Shown piece after piece: positions 26,190 through 33,514 of a stretch of 64,000 nucleotides of DNA. Source of the stretch: a candidate division WOR-3 bacterium. Its GTDB lineage: Bacteria; Hydrothermota; Tepidihabitantia; Tepidihabitantales; Tepidihabitantaceae. A model generated the notes under the pieces. The model had not been told where the DNA came from and did not search any database. It was given only the letters and a program-made list of their open reading frames with translations. The stretch lies in assembly GCA_039801085.1 (NCBI GenBank), contig JBDRTY010000005.1, positions 1 to 64,000 of the forward strand. Direction: 5' to 3'. A program made the position numbers and the translations under genes. The stretch's first letter is position 1. Each line of letters starts with the position of its first letter.

Positions 26190-26202
26190 CGGGTTTTAAT
26201 AA

Positions 26203-26231
26203 AAAAGCGGGTCCATTTCGGACCCGCTTTT
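26203..26231. terminator. Bidirectional intrinsic terminator
   Basis: Perfect 12-bp stem (26203-26214 with 26220-26231) and a 5-nt loop. It has A-rich and T-rich flanks, so it works in both directions between two convergent genes. Confidence 0.9.
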
Positions 26232-26245
26232 ATTTTAAAGGCGGA

Positions 26246-26740
26246 TTAATATTCGTCCTTTTTGCCGGTCAGCTCCTTTTCCATCAGGTCCGCGGTGGTG
26301 TAGACCGCCCGGATGACATCGGTCAGGGTGCTGGCATCAGCATCGGCTGCAATCTTGGCACAGAACCGGACCACCTTGGAGCCGTCAGAGCGCACCCAGA
26401 CATCAAACGAGCCGATCTTCTTCATGTAACTCTGTTCCAGCAGTTTGTTGGCATGTCCTGCCGGCAGGTTGCCCTTGAACTTGTAGACCGGAGACCAGAC
26501 CTCGCGGATTTCAAAGTCGCCGTAGGTCTCGGTGCCGGAATTGACAAACACCAGCTGGGTGCGATTCTCATCGGTGTCGAAAACCATCTTGAAGTCGTTG
26601 TCGGAGTCGATTTCATACTTGTAGCCGGCATCGTCGAGGATAGCCTTGACCCGCAGGTCCGGGTCACCAGCGGTGAGCAGACTGCCCATGCCGATTGCAA
26701 GCAGGATGCCCGCAATCATGATTACTTTATTGTATTTCAT
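26246..26740 (-). CDS. Exported YbjN-like protein
   Basis: 164 aa with a signal peptide (MKYNKVIMIAGILLAIGMGSLLTA). The body (ILDDAGYKYEIDSDNDFKMVFD, and RSDGSKVVRFCAKI) follows the YbjN/type III chaperone-like fold pattern. Exact role unknown. AAGGAGC precedes the start, and a promoter lies at 26800-26828. Converges on the C39-like gene across a shared terminator. Confidence 0.7.
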   Translation of the reverse strand: MKYNKVIMIAGILLAIGMGSLLTAGDPDLRVKAILDDAGYKYEIDSDNDFKMVFDTDENRTQLVFVNSGTETYGDFEIREVWSPVYKFKGNLPAGHANKLLEQSYMKKIGSFDVWVRSDGSKVVRFCAKIAADADASTLTDVIRAVYTTADLMEKELTGKKDEY

Positions 26741-26799
26741 AAAACGCTCCTTATGTTATGCATTTATCTCCCGGCAACCCTGCCGGAAACTATGGCATA

Positions 26800-26828
26800 A
26801 ATTTAAACGAGTGAGGGGTTGCTGTCAA
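26800..26828 (-). promoter_or_regulatory. Promoter of YbjN-like gene
   Basis: Minus strand: TTGACA (26828-26823), 17-bp spacer, TAAATT (26805-26800). Its -35 box is only 2 bp from the hutI -35 box facing the other way, so the two promoters must compete or be co-controlled. Confidence 0.65.
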
Positions 26829-26830
26829 GT

Positions 26831-26858
26831 TTGAATTGGGAAGCTGTTCGGGGATAAT
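26831..26858 (+). promoter_or_regulatory. Promoter of hutI (leaderless)
   Basis: TTGAAT (26831-26836), 16-bp spacer, GATAAT (26853-26858). The GTG start is 8 nt downstream. The GGAG just before the GTG is too close to act as a ribosome-binding site. Confidence 0.6.
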
Positions 26859-26866
26859 TACCGGAG

Positions 26867-28096
26867 GTGAATCCCGATATCCTTATCCATAACTGTTCTC
26901 AGCTGCTGACCTTTGCCGATGCAGGGCTGGGGCTGGTGGTGCGGGGTGCGGTCCGGATCCGGGCGGGAAGGATTGCCGATGTCGGAACGGACCTGACACC
27001 ACAACCCGGCGAGCAGGTGCTGGATGCCCAGGGATGCGTGGTCATGCCCGGTTTTGTTGACCCGCATACCCATCTGGTCTTTGCCGGCTGGCGGGCAGAG
27101 GAGTTTGAAATGCGGCTTGCCGGCAGAAGCTACAAGGAGATTGCTGAAGCTGGGGGCGGGATTTTGAATACGGTGAAGCTGACCCGGCAGGCGGGTTTTG
27201 AGGAGCTTTACCAGAGCGCCCGATGCCGGCTTGAGGAGGCGCTTTCCTGGGGGACAACGACGCTGGAGGTCAAGTCGGGTTACGGGCTTGAGCCGGAAAC
27301 GGAAATCAGGATGCTTGAGGTTGCCCGGCGGCTGGGGCAGGAGGGTCCGGTCCGGATTGTGCCGACATTTCTCGGTGCCCATGCGGTGCCGAAGGAGATA
27401 AGTAAGGAGGCATACATCCGGCAGATTGTGGAGGTGATGCTGCCCCGGGTTGCGGAGGAGAAGCTGGCGCGGTTCTGCGATGTGTTCTGCGAGAACTTTG
27501 TATTCAATGCGGAAGAGAGCCGGCAGATCCTGGAGGCGGGGAAAAGGTTCGGACTGCTGCCGACGGTGCATGCGGATGAGATTGAAAGTTCCGGCGGTGC
27601 GGAGCTGGCAGCCGAGATCGGAGCGGTCTCTGCCAGCCATCTGCTTCAGCCCTCAGAGCGGGGGCTGAGGATGATGGCGGAGCAGGGGGTGGTGGCGGTG
27701 CTGCTGCCCGGAACCTGTTTCTTTCTGCAGGAGAAGCACAGATCACCAGTAAACCGGATGCGGGAGCTCGGAATCACGATGGCGCTGGGCAGTGACTTCA
27801 ATCCCGGTTCCTGCACCCTGCTGGCGCCACCACTGGTTGGCCAGTTCGGGTGTATCTATTACGGGCTGACCATTACCGAAGCATTGCGGGGCATTACCAT
27901 CAATGCTGCCCGGGCGCTGAGGCTGGAGAGGGAAACCGGCAGTATTGAGCCGGGAAAATCGGCGGAGCTGGTCATTACCGATGTGCCCGATTACCGTCAT
28001 TTGATTTACCGGCTGGGACACAATCCGGTGCAGCTGGTTCTGAGTCAGGGCAGGGTAGTTTACACCAGACAGAAAGGAGTTTTAAAAAATGAATAA
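26867..28096 (+). CDS. hutI: Imidazolonepropionase
   Basis: 409 aa amidohydrolase for the third step of histidine breakdown (4-imidazolone-5-propanoate to formiminoglutamate). Metal-binding and catalytic motifs: MPGFVDPHTHLVFAG, TFLGAHAVP, HADEIES and GSDFNPGSC. It starts with GTG at 26867 under a leaderless promoter. No other hut gene is nearby; the VOC gene follows with an 8-bp overlap. Confidence 0.92.
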   Translation: MNPDILIHNCSQLLTFADAGLGLVVRGAVRIRAGRIADVGTDLTPQPGEQVLDAQGCVVMPGFVDPHTHLVFAGWRAEEFEMRLAGRSYKEIAEAGGGILNTVKLTRQAGFEELYQSARCRLEEALSWGTTTLEVKSGYGLEPETEIRMLEVARRLGQEGPVRIVPTFLGAHAVPKEISKEAYIRQIVEVMLPRVAEEKLARFCDVFCENFVFNAEESRQILEAGKRFGLLPTVHADEIESSGGAELAAEIGAVSASHLLQPSERGLRMMAEQGVVAVLLPGTCFFLQEKHRSPVNRMRELGITMALGSDFNPGSCTLLAPPLVGQFGCIYYGLTITEALRGITINAARALRLERETGSIEPGKSAELVITDVPDYRHLIYRLGHNPVQLVLSQGRVVYTRQKGVLKNE

Positions 28097-28433
28097 TCTT
28101 GTCCACTGGGAGATTCCGGCAACTGATCTGAAAAAATCCGCAGATTTTTACGCCCGGCTGTTCGGCTGGCGGATGGAGGAGTCGGGCAGTAATTACATCA
28201 TGTTTGAGGTGGAGAACGGAATTGGCGGCGGAATTTTCCGGGTGGAAAAAATGCCGGAGCCGTGTATTGATGTCTATATCAAGGTGGCGGACATCCCCGA
28301 GACGCTGAAGCGGGTTGTGGAGCTCGGGGGCAGGGTGGAAAAGCCCAAGACCGAAATCGGCGGCGGGTTCGGATATTATGCCTTCTTCCGGGATCCGTGT
28401 GGCTGCCGGATCGGCATCTGGTCCAAGGAGTAA
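28089..28433 (+). CDS. VOC (glyoxalase/bleomycin resistance) superfamily protein
   Basis: 114 aa, single VOC module (NLVHWEIPATDLKKSADFYARLFGW, then GYYAFFRDPCGCRIGIW). The family comprises metal-dependent lyases, dioxygenases and binding proteins; the substrate cannot be told. AAAGGAG lies upstream within hutI, with an 8-bp overlap. Confidence 0.8.
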   Translation: MNNLVHWEIPATDLKKSADFYARLFGWRMEESGSNYIMFEVENGIGGGIFRVEKMPEPCIDVYIKVADIPETLKRVVELGGRVEKPKTEIGGGFGYYAFFRDPCGCRIGIWSKE

Positions 28434-28439
28434 TCGGGC

Positions 28440-28706
28440 TCAGTCGCCTTCGTCCGTCGCCGGCTGATAGTCAATACCCGGAACCCAGAGGTTCTGGCTT
28501 GCGGGTTTCTCTTCTGCCGGCGGTGCCGGGCGATGCAGGCGCTGATAGTAGCGGATGCCGAAGAAGACGAGCAGCGCGATAAACAGAATGAGAAAGATGG
28601 CGCTGCCGATGTTGCGGTTGCGCCGGTAGGTCCGCTGGAGCTCACCATAGTCAGGGGGTCTGATGTCCTCATCAAATTTGACCGGAGTTTCTTCCCGTTT
28701 CGCCAT
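28440..28706 (-). CDS. Small single-pass membrane protein, unknown
   Basis: 88 aa. A charged N-terminus (about 33 residues) precedes one membrane helix (IGSAIFLILFIALLVFFGI), and a Pro/Ala-rich tail follows. No family recognised. A well-formed promoter ending 8 nt before the ATG supports it as a real gene. It converges on the VOC gene, 6 nt away. Confidence 0.6.
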   Translation of the reverse strand: MAKREETPVKFDEDIRPPDYGELQRTYRRNRNIGSAIFLILFIALLVFFGIRYYQRLHRPAPPAEEKPASQNLWVPGIDYQPATDEGD

Positions 28707-28714
28707 CGGAGTAT

Positions 28715-28743
28715 ATGATAATGGCGCAATAATTTTCTGTCAA
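28715..28743 (-). promoter_or_regulatory. Promoter of small membrane protein gene (leaderless)
   Basis: Minus strand: TTGACA (28743-28738), 17-bp spacer, TATCAT (28720-28715), then 8 nt to the ATG at 28706. Confidence 0.65.
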
Positions 28744-28762
28744 CCCCGGAAAAAGCATAAAC

Positions 28763-28790
28763 TTGACATTGAGCACGGGTTGTTTATCCT
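28763..28790 (+). promoter_or_regulatory. Promoter of rpsR-rplI (leaderless)
   Basis: TTGACA (28763-28768), 16-bp spacer, TATCCT (28785-28790). Only 6 nt separate it from the ATG at 28797, which should be the first transcribed bases. Confidence 0.65.
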
Positions 28791-28796
28791 TCACTG

Positions 28797-29024
28797 ATGA
28801 TGAACAAGCGCATGTCGAGAAGAGCCAAGACCTGTCCGTTCTGCGAGCAGGGTGTGACGCATATTGATTACAAGGACCCGAGACTCCGGGATTTTCTGAC
28901 CGAGCGGGGGAAGATCGTATCGGCGCGGGTTTCCGGTGTCTGCGCCCTGCATCAGCGCCGGCTTGCCCGTGCGATCAAGATCGCCCGGAACCTGGCACTG
29001 CTGCCGTTTACTGAGCACCGATGA
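28797..29024 (+). CDS. rpsR: 30S ribosomal protein S18
   Basis: 75 aa. CPFCEQG plus the later C and HQR ([24 protein letters not shown]) mark the zinc-binding form of S18. Leaderless start at 28797; a second ATG follows directly at 28800. It overlaps rplI by ATGA. The usual partners rpsF and ssb are not upstream. Confidence 0.95.
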   Translation: MMNKRMSRRAKTCPFCEQGVTHIDYKDPRLRDFLTERGKIVSARVSGVCALHQRRLARAIKIARNLALLPFTEHR

Positions 29025-29470
29025 AGGTCATACTTTTATCCGATATTGAACGGCTGGGGAAGCGGGGTGAGGTGGTAAATGTCCGGGACGGGTTTGCCCG
29101 GAACTACCTGCTGCCCAGAAAACTGGCGCTGGTGGCGGATGAGAGTAATCTGCGCCAGCTGGAGAACATCAGGAAACAGCTCGCCAGCCGGGAGACGAAA
29201 ATTACCCGACGGCTGATGGATATGGCGCAGCGGCTCGGGCTGGTGACGATCAAAGCCGGAATCAAGATGGGTGCCGAGGGCGCCTTTGGTGCGATCACCA
29301 ATGCCGATATTGCCCGCCTGCTCGAGCAGGCGGGATATCAGGTGGACAAGCATGCGATTGTCCTGGAGGAGCCGATCAAGGCGCCGGGGGTTTACGATAT
29401 TCCGGTGAAGCTGGGACATGAGATAACCGCCACGGTCAAGCTCTGGGTGGTGGAAGAGGCCGCGGGTTAA
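29021..29470 (+). CDS. rplI: 50S ribosomal protein L9
   Basis: 149 aa, normal length. The N-terminal rRNA-binding domain has the family signature ([30 protein letters not shown]), followed by the long helix and the C-terminal domain. It is translationally coupled to rpsR. Confidence 0.96.
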   Translation: MKVILLSDIERLGKRGEVVNVRDGFARNYLLPRKLALVADESNLRQLENIRKQLASRETKITRRLMDMAQRLGLVTIKAGIKMGAEGAFGAITNADIARLLEQAGYQVDKHAIVLEEPIKAPGVYDIPVKLGHEITATVKLWVVEEAAG

Positions 29471-29522
29471 TTTCTGTCCCTTTGCCGGAAATCGGGAGGA
29501 GGAAGTCCGCAGGGAGACAGGC

Positions 29523-30005
29523 ATGATTGAGGTCCGGGTTGAGGCGGTACTGATTGAGCAGTCATCCAATACCCCGGTAATGCTGCTGAGGGAGGTTGGC
29601 GGTAGCCGGGTCCTGCCGGTATTTATCGGTCCGGCAGAGGCTTCAGCAATAATCTATGCCCTGGAGAAGACGCAGTTTGTCCGGCCGCTGACGCTGGATC
29701 TGATGCGCAATGTGATTACCGGGCTCAATGGCAGAGTCCGGCAGGTGGTGATCAACCGGCTTGATGATGAGACCTTTTTTGCCGAGCTGGTGCTGGAGAG
29801 CGGTGAGCAGCTGGTGGCAATTGATGCCCGGCCCTCAGATTCGGTCGGGCTGGCATTGCGGGTCGGAGCACCGATTTTTGTTGAGGATGAGGTGATGGAG
29901 CGTGCCGGACAGTGGCTTTCGGACGAGGAGGAAACCCGGCTGAAGGAACTGCGGGAGCGGATGCGGAAGGTTGAGCCCGAGGATTTCGGGAATTATCAGA
30001 TCTGA
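29523..30005 (+). CDS. Bifunctional nuclease (BFN/DUF151) family protein
   Basis: 160 aa. The BFN domain is evident in LREVGGSRVLPVFIGPAEASAI and VAIDARPSDSVGLALRVGAPIFV. Characterised members cleave RNA and DNA non-specifically; the bacterial role is unclear. An AGGAGG-rich stretch lies upstream in the 52-nt gap after rplI. A C-terminal charged helix follows the domain. It is one base from tyrS. Confidence 0.88.
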   Translation: MIEVRVEAVLIEQSSNTPVMLLREVGGSRVLPVFIGPAEASAIIYALEKTQFVRPLTLDLMRNVITGLNGRVRQVVINRLDDETFFAELVLESGEQLVAIDARPSDSVGLALRVGAPIFVEDEVMERAGQWLSDEEETRLKELRERMRKVEPEDFGNYQI

Positions 30006-30006
30006 T

Positions 30007-31197
30007 ATGCTGGACAAGGCGGTAATTGAGCGGTTGAAGCGGGGCGTGGAGCGGCTGGAGACCGAAGCGGAGCTGGCGGAGCGGCTGGAACGGGGCAGAC
30101 CGCTGCGGGTGAAGCTGGGGATTGATGCTTCCGGTCCGGATATTCATCTCGGATTTGCGGTGGTGCTGCGCAAGCTGCGGCAGTTTCAGGAGCTGGGCCA
30201 CACTGCGGTGCTGATCATCGGCGATTTCACCGGTAAGATCGGAGACCCGACCGGCCGGTCCAAGACCAGGCCCCAGCTGACCGAGGAGCAGGTGCGGGAG
30301 AATATGCAACGGTACCGGGAGCAGGTGTTCAAGATTCTGATCCCGGAGCGGTGTGAGTTCCGTTACAATTCGGAATGGCTGGACCGGCTGAATGCCACCG
30401 ACATCGTCAATCTGGCTGCCCGTTATACCGTCGCCCGGCTGATTGAGCGCGAGGACTTCCGCAAGCGGCTGGATGAGGGGGTGCCGCTGTTCGTGCATGA
30501 ACTGCTCTATCCGCTGTTTCAGGGGTATGATTCGGTGATGGTGCAGGCGGATGTTGAGCTGGGTGGTGCGGACCAGTACTGGAATCTGCTGGTAGGCCGG
30601 GAGCTCCAGGCGCGGTTCGGGCAGGAACCACAGGTGATCATGACCGTGCCGCTGCTGGTGGGGACTGACGGGAAGATGAAGATGTCCAAGTCCTATGGTA
30701 ATTATGTCGGAATCAGTGAGCCGGCAGGAGAGATGTTCGGCAAGCTGATGTCAATCCCGGATGAGCTGATTCTGGACTACTTCCGGCTGACTACGGACAA
30801 AACCGATGCCGAGATTGGTGAATATGAGCGCCGGCTCAGGTCGGGCGAGAATCCGCGCAATATCAAGGCGGAGCTGGCAAAGGCGGTGGTAGCGATTTAC
30901 CACTCACCGGCAGCAGCGGAGCAGGCGGCAGCGGAGTTTGACCGGGTCTTCCGGGAGAAACAGGCACCGGCAGAGATGCCCGAGTTCCGTATTCCGGATG
31001 CCGGAATCAATATTGTTGACCTGATTGTCCAGACCGGACTTCTGCCCTCCAAAAGCGAGGCGCGGCGCAAATTGCAGGAAGGGGCGGTTTATCTGGATGG
31101 AGTGCGGGTGAATGATCCGGCGCTGATGCTCAAGCCGCCAGCGGCGCCGGCAGTACTCAAGGTGGGTAAGCGCCGGTTTGTCCGGCTCACCGGATGA
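30007..31197 (+). CDS. tyrS: Tyrosyl-tRNA synthetase
   Basis: 396 aa from ATG at 30007; the longer in-frame start at 29971 lies inside the previous gene. The class I motifs are DIHLGF (HIGH equivalent, near residue 46) and KMKMSKS, placing it in the KMSKS-type TyrRS clade. A C-terminal S4-like RNA-binding domain (LLPSKSEARRKLQEGAVYLDG) is present. Located in the rpsR-rplI-BFN run. Confidence 0.94.
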   Translation: MLDKAVIERLKRGVERLETEAELAERLERGRPLRVKLGIDASGPDIHLGFAVVLRKLRQFQELGHTAVLIIGDFTGKIGDPTGRSKTRPQLTEEQVRENMQRYREQVFKILIPERCEFRYNSEWLDRLNATDIVNLAARYTVARLIEREDFRKRLDEGVPLFVHELLYPLFQGYDSVMVQADVELGGADQYWNLLVGRELQARFGQEPQVIMTVPLLVGTDGKMKMSKSYGNYVGISEPAGEMFGKLMSIPDELILDYFRLTTDKTDAEIGEYERRLRSGENPRNIKAELAKAVVAIYHSPAAAEQAAAEFDRVFREKQAPAEMPEFRIPDAGINIVDLIVQTGLLPSKSEARRKLQEGAVYLDGVRVNDPALMLKPPAAPAVLKVGKRRFVRLTG

Positions 31198-31219
31198 ATC
31201 TTTGCGAAAGGAGGTTTGC

Positions 31220-31528
31220 ATGATCGAGGAAAAACAGCCAGCCCAGGGACCACCGGTTCAAATTGAAATCGGGGAGAAGGAGTCGGAGGGAATCTATTCC
31301 AACTTTGTGCTGATCGCCCACTCCGCTTCGGAGTTTATCATTGACTTTGCCCGGATTCTGCCCGGTCTGCCGAAAGCCAAGGTATTTTCCCGGATTGTGA
31401 TGACGCCCCAGCATGCGGCACTGCTGCACGAGGCGCTGAGTGAAAATATCCGGAAATACGAGGCACGGTTCGGCAAGATCAATATCCACGGGCAGAAGGA
31501 AGATACTGCCAAGAGTCTCGGGTTTTAG
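31220..31528 (+). CDS. DUF3467 family protein
   Basis: 102 aa from ATG at 31220, with AAAGGAGG 5 nt upstream. YSNFVLIAHSASEFIIDFARILPG and SRIVMTPQHAALLHEAL are characteristic of DUF3467. Function unknown. Located between tyrS and the nucleotidyltransferase in one transcription direction. Confidence 0.85.
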   Translation: MIEEKQPAQGPPVQIEIGEKESEGIYSNFVLIAHSASEFIIDFARILPGLPKAKVFSRIVMTPQHAALLHEALSENIRKYEARFGKINIHGQKEDTAKSLGF

Positions 31529-31597
31529 ATGGTGAAAGGGGGACACCGGTAGGAGCAGTGTTGCCCGGAAACGGGCGGAATTGTGATGGAGGGAGAT

Positions 31598-32854
31598 ATG
31601 AAAATTCCGAGACGGTGTATTAAAAACCTGCCGCCAGTCTGCCAGCTGACCGCCAGTATCGTCGATGCCTGGGGTGGCAGGGCGTATCTGGTTGGCGGAC
31701 TGGTGCGTGACCTTCTGCTTGATGCCGGCGCTTTGTCCGGGGGGAACCAGGACTGGGACATTGCGGTGGACCTGCGCGGCACCGGCAAGGGGCTTCTGGG
31801 TCTGCTCAAGGAGCTGCAGAATCGTACTGGTGGCAGGTATGTTTTTCATCATCAGTTTCTGACCGGCACGCTGATGCTGTCCGGAATGCGGGTGGACATC
31901 GCTCATACGCGGGAGGAAAGCTATCTCCAGCCGGCACAGCTGCCGGTGGTCCGGCCCGCGGGGATTGAAGCGGATCTGAGGCGGCGGGATTTTACGGTGA
32001 ATGCGCTGGCACTGGTCCTGTCCGGTCCGGAGACAGGAACGGTAATTGACCCGACCGGCGGCGCCTCGGACCTGAAGCTCCGGCTGATCCGGATCATCCA
32101 TCCGCTCAGTTTCATCGATGACCCAACCCGGATCTTCCGGGCGATCCGGTTTGCGGTCCGGTTCGGGTTTGAGATTGAGTCCGGAACTTTGCATCTGATG
32201 CGCCAGGCGATCACCGCCGGCTATCCCGCGCTCCTGACACCGGAGCGGATTCTCTATGAACTGCGCTGTATCTGCCGGGAAAGAAATGCACTGAAGATGC
32301 TGGAGGCGGTAATCCGGGAAGGGGTGCTGGCAGCGTGTTTCCCGAAAGCATCCGGTCCGGAGTTTTTTGGCGTCCCGGTCAGGCAGGTCCTTAATGAACT
32401 GGCGGCGCTCGTTCATTCCGGTGCCGGTGAGGAGTTGCTGATGACTTATCTTCTGAGCCGGTTGCCGGTTAACGAACGATTTCCGATCACCCGTGAGGAG
32501 CGGACAGCCCGCGAGGCGCTGATGAACCGCACCGCCCTGCTTGGGCGTCTGAGCCGGGTGCGCCGGCGTTCCTCAATTTATCAGCTGTTGCGGGGCGTGC
32601 CGGTGCCGGCGCTTGAGATTCTGGCGGTGCTCAGTTCGGGTCCGGTCCGGAGCCGGCTCCGGCTGTATCTTGACGAGCTGATGCATGTTCAGCCACAGCT
32701 GCAGGCAGCGGACCTGATTGCAGCCGGGGTCAGACCCGGACCGCAGATGGGCAGAATGCTCGAGCGGCTGCTGGTGGCACGGCTGGACCGGAGGGTGAAA
32801 AGCCGGGATGAGGAGCTGGCACTGGTCCACCGGCTTCAGAGCAGCAATGTTTGA
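31598..32854 (+). CDS. CCA-adding / poly(A) polymerase-type nucleotidyltransferase
   Basis: 418 aa. ATG at 31598 is chosen because GGAGG sits 5 nt upstream (in-frame GTG at 31583 is possible). Motifs: YLVGGLVRDLLL, the catalytic DWDIAVDL (DxD), RRDFTVNAL, and DPTRIFRAIRFAVRFGF. Class II nucleotidyltransferases of this kind add or repair the tRNA 3' CCA end or poly(A) tails; the choice between these cannot be made by eye. No HD domain is obvious. It overlaps the M50 gene by 8 bp. Confidence 0.88.
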   Translation: MKIPRRCIKNLPPVCQLTASIVDAWGGRAYLVGGLVRDLLLDAGALSGGNQDWDIAVDLRGTGKGLLGLLKELQNRTGGRYVFHHQFLTGTLMLSGMRVDIAHTREESYLQPAQLPVVRPAGIEADLRRRDFTVNALALVLSGPETGTVIDPTGGASDLKLRLIRIIHPLSFIDDPTRIFRAIRFAVRFGFEIESGTLHLMRQAITAGYPALLTPERILYELRCICRERNALKMLEAVIREGVLAACFPKASGPEFFGVPVRQVLNELAALVHSGAGEELLMTYLLSRLPVNERFPITREERTAREALMNRTALLGRLSRVRRRSSIYQLLRGVPVPALEILAVLSSGPVRSRLRLYLDELMHVQPQLQAADLIAAGVRPGPQMGRMLERLLVARLDRRVKSRDEELALVHRLQSSNV

Positions 32855-33470
32855 TATCGAGGGACTGTTTCTTTCGGTGCCGGCGATTCTCTTCGGGCTC
32901 ACAATTCATGAGTTCAGTCACGGTTATGCAGCGCTGATTCTGGGCGACCCGACCGCAAGGGAGGAAGGGCGGCTGACACTGAATCCGCTCAAGCATCTCG
33001 ATCCCCTCGGCACACTGCTTTTGCTTCTGCCCTGGACGCGGTTCGGCTGGGCAAAGCCGGTGCCAATCAATCCGGCAAACTTCCGCTATCCGCTGCGCGA
33101 CCTGGCGATCGCTTCGCTTGCCGGTCCGCTGGCGAACTTTTTTACCGCCGGTGCTGCCGGGCTGATCTTCCGGCTCTTGGGAGTTTTCGGGGTGGGAGGC
33201 TTCTTTCTACGCCTGGCAGGTTATTTCGTGGTCTACAACCTGATTCTCGGTTTCTTCAATCTGATGCCGATTCCCCCGCTTGACGGCTCCCGACTTGTTT
33301 ATTATCTTTTACCGCCGGAACTCGCTGCCCGATACGGTCAGCTGGAACGGCTGGGTTTTGTGAGCATGATTCTAATCTTTGTATTCGGACTTCCGGTCTT
33401 CCGCTATCTGCTGCTGCCGCTCGTCTGGTTCACCGCACGGATCTTTACCGGTCAGGGGCAGTGGTTCTGA
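32847..33470 (+). CDS. Site-2-protease-family (M50) membrane metallopeptidase
   Basis: 207 aa from ATG at 32847. The zinc site HEFSH lies in the first membrane helix and the third ligand in NLMPIPPLDGSR. Four to five further hydrophobic segments; no PDZ or CBS domain, so it is the short soluble-domain-free type. Such enzymes cut membrane-bound regulators; the target is unknown. It overlaps the upstream gene by 8 bp. Confidence 0.88.
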   Translation: MFDIEGLFLSVPAILFGLTIHEFSHGYAALILGDPTAREEGRLTLNPLKHLDPLGTLLLLLPWTRFGWAKPVPINPANFRYPLRDLAIASLAGPLANFFTAGAAGLIFRLLGVFGVGGFFLRLAGYFVVYNLILGFFNLMPIPPLDGSRLVYYLLPPELAARYGQLERLGFVSMILIFVFGLPVFRYLLLPLVWFTARIFTGQGQWF

Positions 33471-33514
33471 GTTGAGGTGTAAGCGTATGAAAAGCCGGAA
33501 GAGGCGGGTTGTCA

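Noticed and set aside
29490-29520. GGAGGAAGTCCGCAGGG resembles the conserved GAGGAAAGTCC core of RNase P RNA
   Set aside because: The gap between rplI and the BFN gene is only 52 nt, far too short for RNase P RNA, and the match is partial. It is a purine-rich ribosome-binding region.
31187-32416. 409-codon antisense frame over DUF3467 and the nucleotidyltransferase
   Set aside because: It crosses two convincing genes and has no ribosome-binding site or recognisable domain.
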